Source of the DNA: Tubiluchus corallicola
Taxonomy: Eukaryota > Priapulida > Priapulimorpha > Priapulimorphida > Tubiluchidae
Direction: 5' to 3'
DNA length: 28,860 nt
Assembly (NCBI GenBank): GCA_030141605.1
Contig: JAQGDQ010001262.1
Location: 22,501-51,360 of the forward strand
The notes under the pieces are model-generated. The model had not been told where the DNA came from and did not search any database. It worked only from the letters and a program-made list of their open reading frames with translations. How positions within the stretch are numbered: position 1 is the first letter of the stretch; the number at the start of each line of letters is the position of its first letter. Position numbers and translations under genes: made by a program. Below are positions 25,958-28,860 of this stretch, one piece after another.

Positions 25958-26860
25958 ATTTTGTGGTGATTCTCAATATTATTATGGCAAATAAAGGTGT
26001 TACTTTCTTACTAATGACTATATTTTTACCTGCAGTATAGGGTCCACTTCCATAGCAGACATACCTTTTTGCTTTTTTGTGTATGTACTACGTCAGCACT
26101 ATTTACAACACTCGTGTCGCCATCTGTTAAGCCTAGTGTGGAACCACTAACTGTTTGTCCACCTTTAACTTTGGAAAGTGAGTTCGGTCGAAACTTAGAA
26201 AAAGAAAAAACTCAGAAGTGGTAAAACCAGTTATTAATAATTCGTAGATGTTCTCATTGGTAATTATTAATATTTATCAAAAGCGATATTAAGTTTCAGA
26301 AGCATGACTCACGCGCATGCGTAGAATGAGTTCCATCTTTCTTCTGTCGGGTTCTCAATATATTCTCAGTAGAAACAAGTTTTGGTGTTTTTGGTGTTCG
26401 GAGAGCGTGGCAAGGGGGAGACTCAGTTTTTACGCAAAGGGGGGGTTCTTTCCTATAAACTCACATCTGCTAGAGCTTTGGACACGCTGGGTGGGGGTGG
26501 GGTTATGAACCAAAATACAAGGGAATTCTACTGACATTGTAGAGGCGGATTTTTTTTGAAAAAAGACGCGGAGGTGTGTGGAAACCCGCTGCGCCCCCCT
26601 CCCTGATCCGCCCCGCTAGCGTTCAGGGAGGTGAATACACTGTTGATTGTTGGTTTGCTTTGACGTGTTGTGCTGCCGGGGTCTCGGATACCGAATAAAT
26701 CTGGTACGTACCGACAATCATTATTAGTTAGTTATCATTGTGATTAGTAAAAAATTAGTTTTTAATCATAATTATTAGTTAATTATTATGATTAGTAGTA
26801 AATTTTTTTCTAATCAAGTTGCGTAGCAGAAGCTTGGCATAAAGGAACTACGTGTGGTAG
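25958..26860. other. No gene recognised; small inverted repeat
   Basis: TAATCATAAT (26763-26772) and ATTATGATTA (26785-26794) are a 10-bp inverted repeat in a TAAT-rich patch. A frame at 26317-26508 lacks motifs. GC-rich bits near 26460-26620 have G and C runs but no coding signal. Confidence 0.4.
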
Positions 26861-26900
26861 TTGTTGTTGTTATTATTATTATTATTATTATTTATTCGTA
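26861..26900 (-). repeat. (TTG)n(TTA)n run, possible LINE tail
   Basis: TTGTTGTTGTTATTATTATT followed by TTATTCGTACATATATAAG: a simple-repeat-to-UTR-like junction similar to 9549 and 6245, minus orientation if a LINE tail. No RT frame is adjacent. Confidence 0.4.
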
Positions 26901-27004
26901 CATATATAAGTACATTAATACGACACAATCACACGCAGAACGTTGTTGATATTTACAAATATAATTAGTTGTACTTTTACATATTTAGTACATATTTACA
27001 AACA

Positions 27005-27290
27005 TATCGATTCGATATTTACATCGATTCGTGAACATCGAACGTTCCAAATCGATTCGAACTAGTTTTTAACTTTGAATTCGATTCGATATTTACAAAA
27101 GAGGTGAACATCGAACGTTCCAAATCGATTCGAACGAGTTTTTTTAGTTTGAATTCGATTCGATATTTACAAAAGGGGTGAACATCGAACGTTCCAAATC
27201 GATTCGAACCAGTTTTTTTCAGTTTGAATTCGATTCGATACATATTTACAAAAGGGGTGAACATCAAACGTTCGAAATTGATTCGAACCT
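27005..27290. repeat. Tandem array, about 74-bp unit rich in TTCGA, four copies
   Basis: The marker GAACATCGAACGTTCCAAAT (GAACATCAAACGTTCGAAAT in the last unit) lies at 27033, 27106, 27180 and 27259 (spacing 73, 74 and 79). Units contain ATCGATTCGAAC, a T-run, TTGAATTCGATTCGATA and TTTACAAAAGGGGTG. ATCGAT, GAATTC and TTCGAA palindromes recur. Confidence 0.93.
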
Positions 27291-27399
27291 AAAAATATAG
27301 ACTCGAATAATTCAGCAGTTAACTCACTCGCGTTCTTTATCTTAAGATGATTGAAACGTCACGCAATTAGCAGAATTTAGCTGCCATTTCTGTGCAAAA

Positions 27400-27605
27400 T
27401 TTTAAACAAAGAGAATCGAGATTTTATGGCAGAACAAAATCGAGTAATATGTATGATGTTTGTGAGACTAATTTTTACCGGTCGTTCGAAAACTTGTTCG
27501 AAAATGCTTCAATCTCAATTGGAAATCGATTCGAATTCGAAATACTGATGTTCGATTCGATTCGAATTCGAAAGTCGCAAATTCGATTCGATTAGAATTC
27601 ACTTT
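27400..27605. repeat. Cluster of TTCGAA, ATCGAT and GAATTC palindromes
   Basis: Beyond the array, the same vocabulary (GATTCGAATTCGAAA, GATTCGATTCGAATTCGAAA) recurs at 27520-27600 without regular spacing. It is likely a decayed extension of the neighbouring array or a related element. Confidence 0.6.
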
Positions 27606-28345
27606 CTGGTAGAGAATGCTCGTCCATAATCTGCAATAACTTACACGAACTTGTGCAAGAGAAATAACAAAACAAAGTAAGAGGCAGAAAAGATGATTAT
27701 TAACTTATTAAATTATACTTAAAAATTGCACAAAATAAATTTTATCTAATTAATCTTCCATAATAAATGTCAAAATCTCATTTAATTCAGTCAACTTACA
27801 AAAAAGAAATCCGAATTGTTCCTATTGTATTTAAAATACCCACGACCTGAGATACATTAGAAATCTGAACCTCAGTTAGGTTGCATTCCTCTTTGAATAC
27901 GTGTCGTACAAGCTTCGGCTTTGAAATCAATAATGTAGTTTACATTATTTCCCACACATGACGTCACAAACTAACATAAATTTCAGCAGCACTCGACTGC
28001 CTATAGATACAGTTTTCCATCGGGCTTCTTATCTGTGCAATTCTTAGTTGTAAACACTATTTTTCTGGATCTGTACACACAGTTTCACTTCTGTGCTGTA
28101 ATGTATCGCAGTTAGTAGGGTTTGTGAATTCTGGAGAGAAGGAGAGTTCCTGGACAGGATATAGATTTCTTGGATCCGGAGCAGATTCTCGCTTATTCAT
28201 ACCAAACCGTTTTCACGCAAATTCATTCAGCTTTCCATTTAGCACTGGTGAGAAATCAGATCTGTCAAACTGAATCCCACTGATGAAATACAATGTAATA
28301 GACAGAGAAGCCAACTAAGTATAAAACGCATAAAGTAAATATACG
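27606..28345. other. No gene recognised; small inverted repeat
   Basis: AATAATGTA, GTT and TACATTATT (27929-27949) form a 9-bp stem with a 3-base loop. CACATGACGTCACAAACTAA (about 27955) is the inverse of a motif at about 24932. No coding signal was found. Confidence 0.4.
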
Positions 28346-28347
28346 TC

Positions 28348-28784
28348 ATATCATTAGTATAGACAGTAAGGAATCAGAGACAGACTGATTCTTAACGAAC
28401 AGCAGAAAAATGAACAAAACTGGACCCAATCTTAAACTGTAGGTCAAAACAATCTACTCTTTAAAATATTGAAAGGAAACATATTATTTTTCTAAAATGA
28501 CTTACGCGAAAGAATTATTACCACAAACAGGCACTAGTACTAGCGCCCGCATTTCGGACTTGCAGAAAAAACAGGCGCTGTACCTCTCAACTCCGATGTG
28601 TCTTAGTTCGTGACGAACTACATACGTTCAACAGTTCATGCTTTAGCGCAGTGTTAAATTTGATATAAATTATATATAATTATAATTATATATAAACGTA
28701 TATATATATGTATGTATACATGGGCCCGACCATATCATTAGCATAGACAGTAAGGAATCAGAGACAGACTGGTTCTTAACGAAC
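28348..28784 (+). repeat. 53-bp direct repeats about 384 bp apart
   Basis: ATATCATTAGTATAGACAGT followed by AAGGAATCAGAGACAGACTG and TTCTTAACGAAC occurs at 28348-28400 and 28732-28784, with two differences. Between them lie dispersed repeat family 1 copy 2 and a TA-rich patch. They could be terminal direct repeats of an element or a local duplication. Confidence 0.85.
28415..28662 (+). repeat. Dispersed repeat family 1, copy 2
   Basis: Same orientation as 962-1220. The copy starts at AAAACTGGACCCAATCTTA and ends near TGTTAAATTTGA. It carries an extra segment (GCACTAGTACTAGCGCCCGC) where copy 1 has unrelated sequence. Confidence 0.7.
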
Positions 28785-28860
28785 AATTAATGATTCTTAA
28801 TATAGCTGCTTTAGGAACTAATGGTCTCTTGAAGTTGTTATTATTCGGTAAAGATGAGTT

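Noticed and set aside
25661-26040. LISSHLISS-type frames
   Set aside because: Translation of a pentanucleotide microsatellite at a LINE tail.

Overview
The window reads as AT-rich nuclear DNA of an invertebrate animal. It has spliced, protein-like exons bounded by GT...AG signals, long introns full of repeats, several non-LTR retrotransposon 3' ends, short inverted-repeat DNA elements, many satellites, and a block of degenerate CCCTAA (animal-type telomeric) repeats. There are no operons, ribosome binding sites or CRISPR arrays. The phylum cannot be fixed from the sequence; the two recognisable genes are closest in my memory to vertebrate TTLL4 and SUCO.

Left part (1-5.3 kb): a short reading frame cut by the window start, a LINE reverse-transcriptase C-terminus, three dispersed repeats, and one clear gene. 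That gene is an uninterrupted 555-codon tubulin glutamylase-like (TTLL4-type) coding region on the minus strand at 3389-5056. A 14-bp palindromic E-box lies just upstream of its start.

Middle-left (5.3-10.3 kb): no convincing host exon. It holds a 55-bp minisatellite with a small signal-peptide-like ORF at its edge, a 34-bp GGGCCC array joined to a LINE fragment, a second LINE 3' end with a poly(A) tract, trinucleotide runs and dispersed repeats.

Centre (10.3-18.6 kb): the 3' half of a SUCO-type (SUN domain-containing ossification factor) gene on the plus strand, in six exons. They encode a Ser/Thr-rich luminal stretch, the conserved coiled coil, a membrane segment, a basic tail and the stop codon. 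The SUN domain itself is not seen and probably lies upstream of the window. If so, the TTLL4-like gene sits antisense inside a SUCO intron. The introns carry a roughly 300-bp GA tract, a pogo/Tigger-like inverted-repeat element, and a MITE whose sister copy is at 21955-22570.

Right part (18.6-28.9 kb): a 3' flank, then almost only repeats. These are interstitial telomere-like DNA, a pol III-like composite, a hAT-like MITE, 102-bp, 63-bp, 136-bp and 74-bp arrays, a CCGTATATA-ended element, a frameshifted LINE with a pentanucleotide tail, and direct repeats. No host gene is recognisable after 18579.

TTLL4-type enzymes modify tubulin, and SUCO-type proteins act in the ER/nuclear envelope membrane. 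Nothing here links them beyond position. I found no convincing new multi-gene system. The most interesting points are the altered active-site loop of the intronless TTLL4-like gene, its probable nested position, and several structured repeats.
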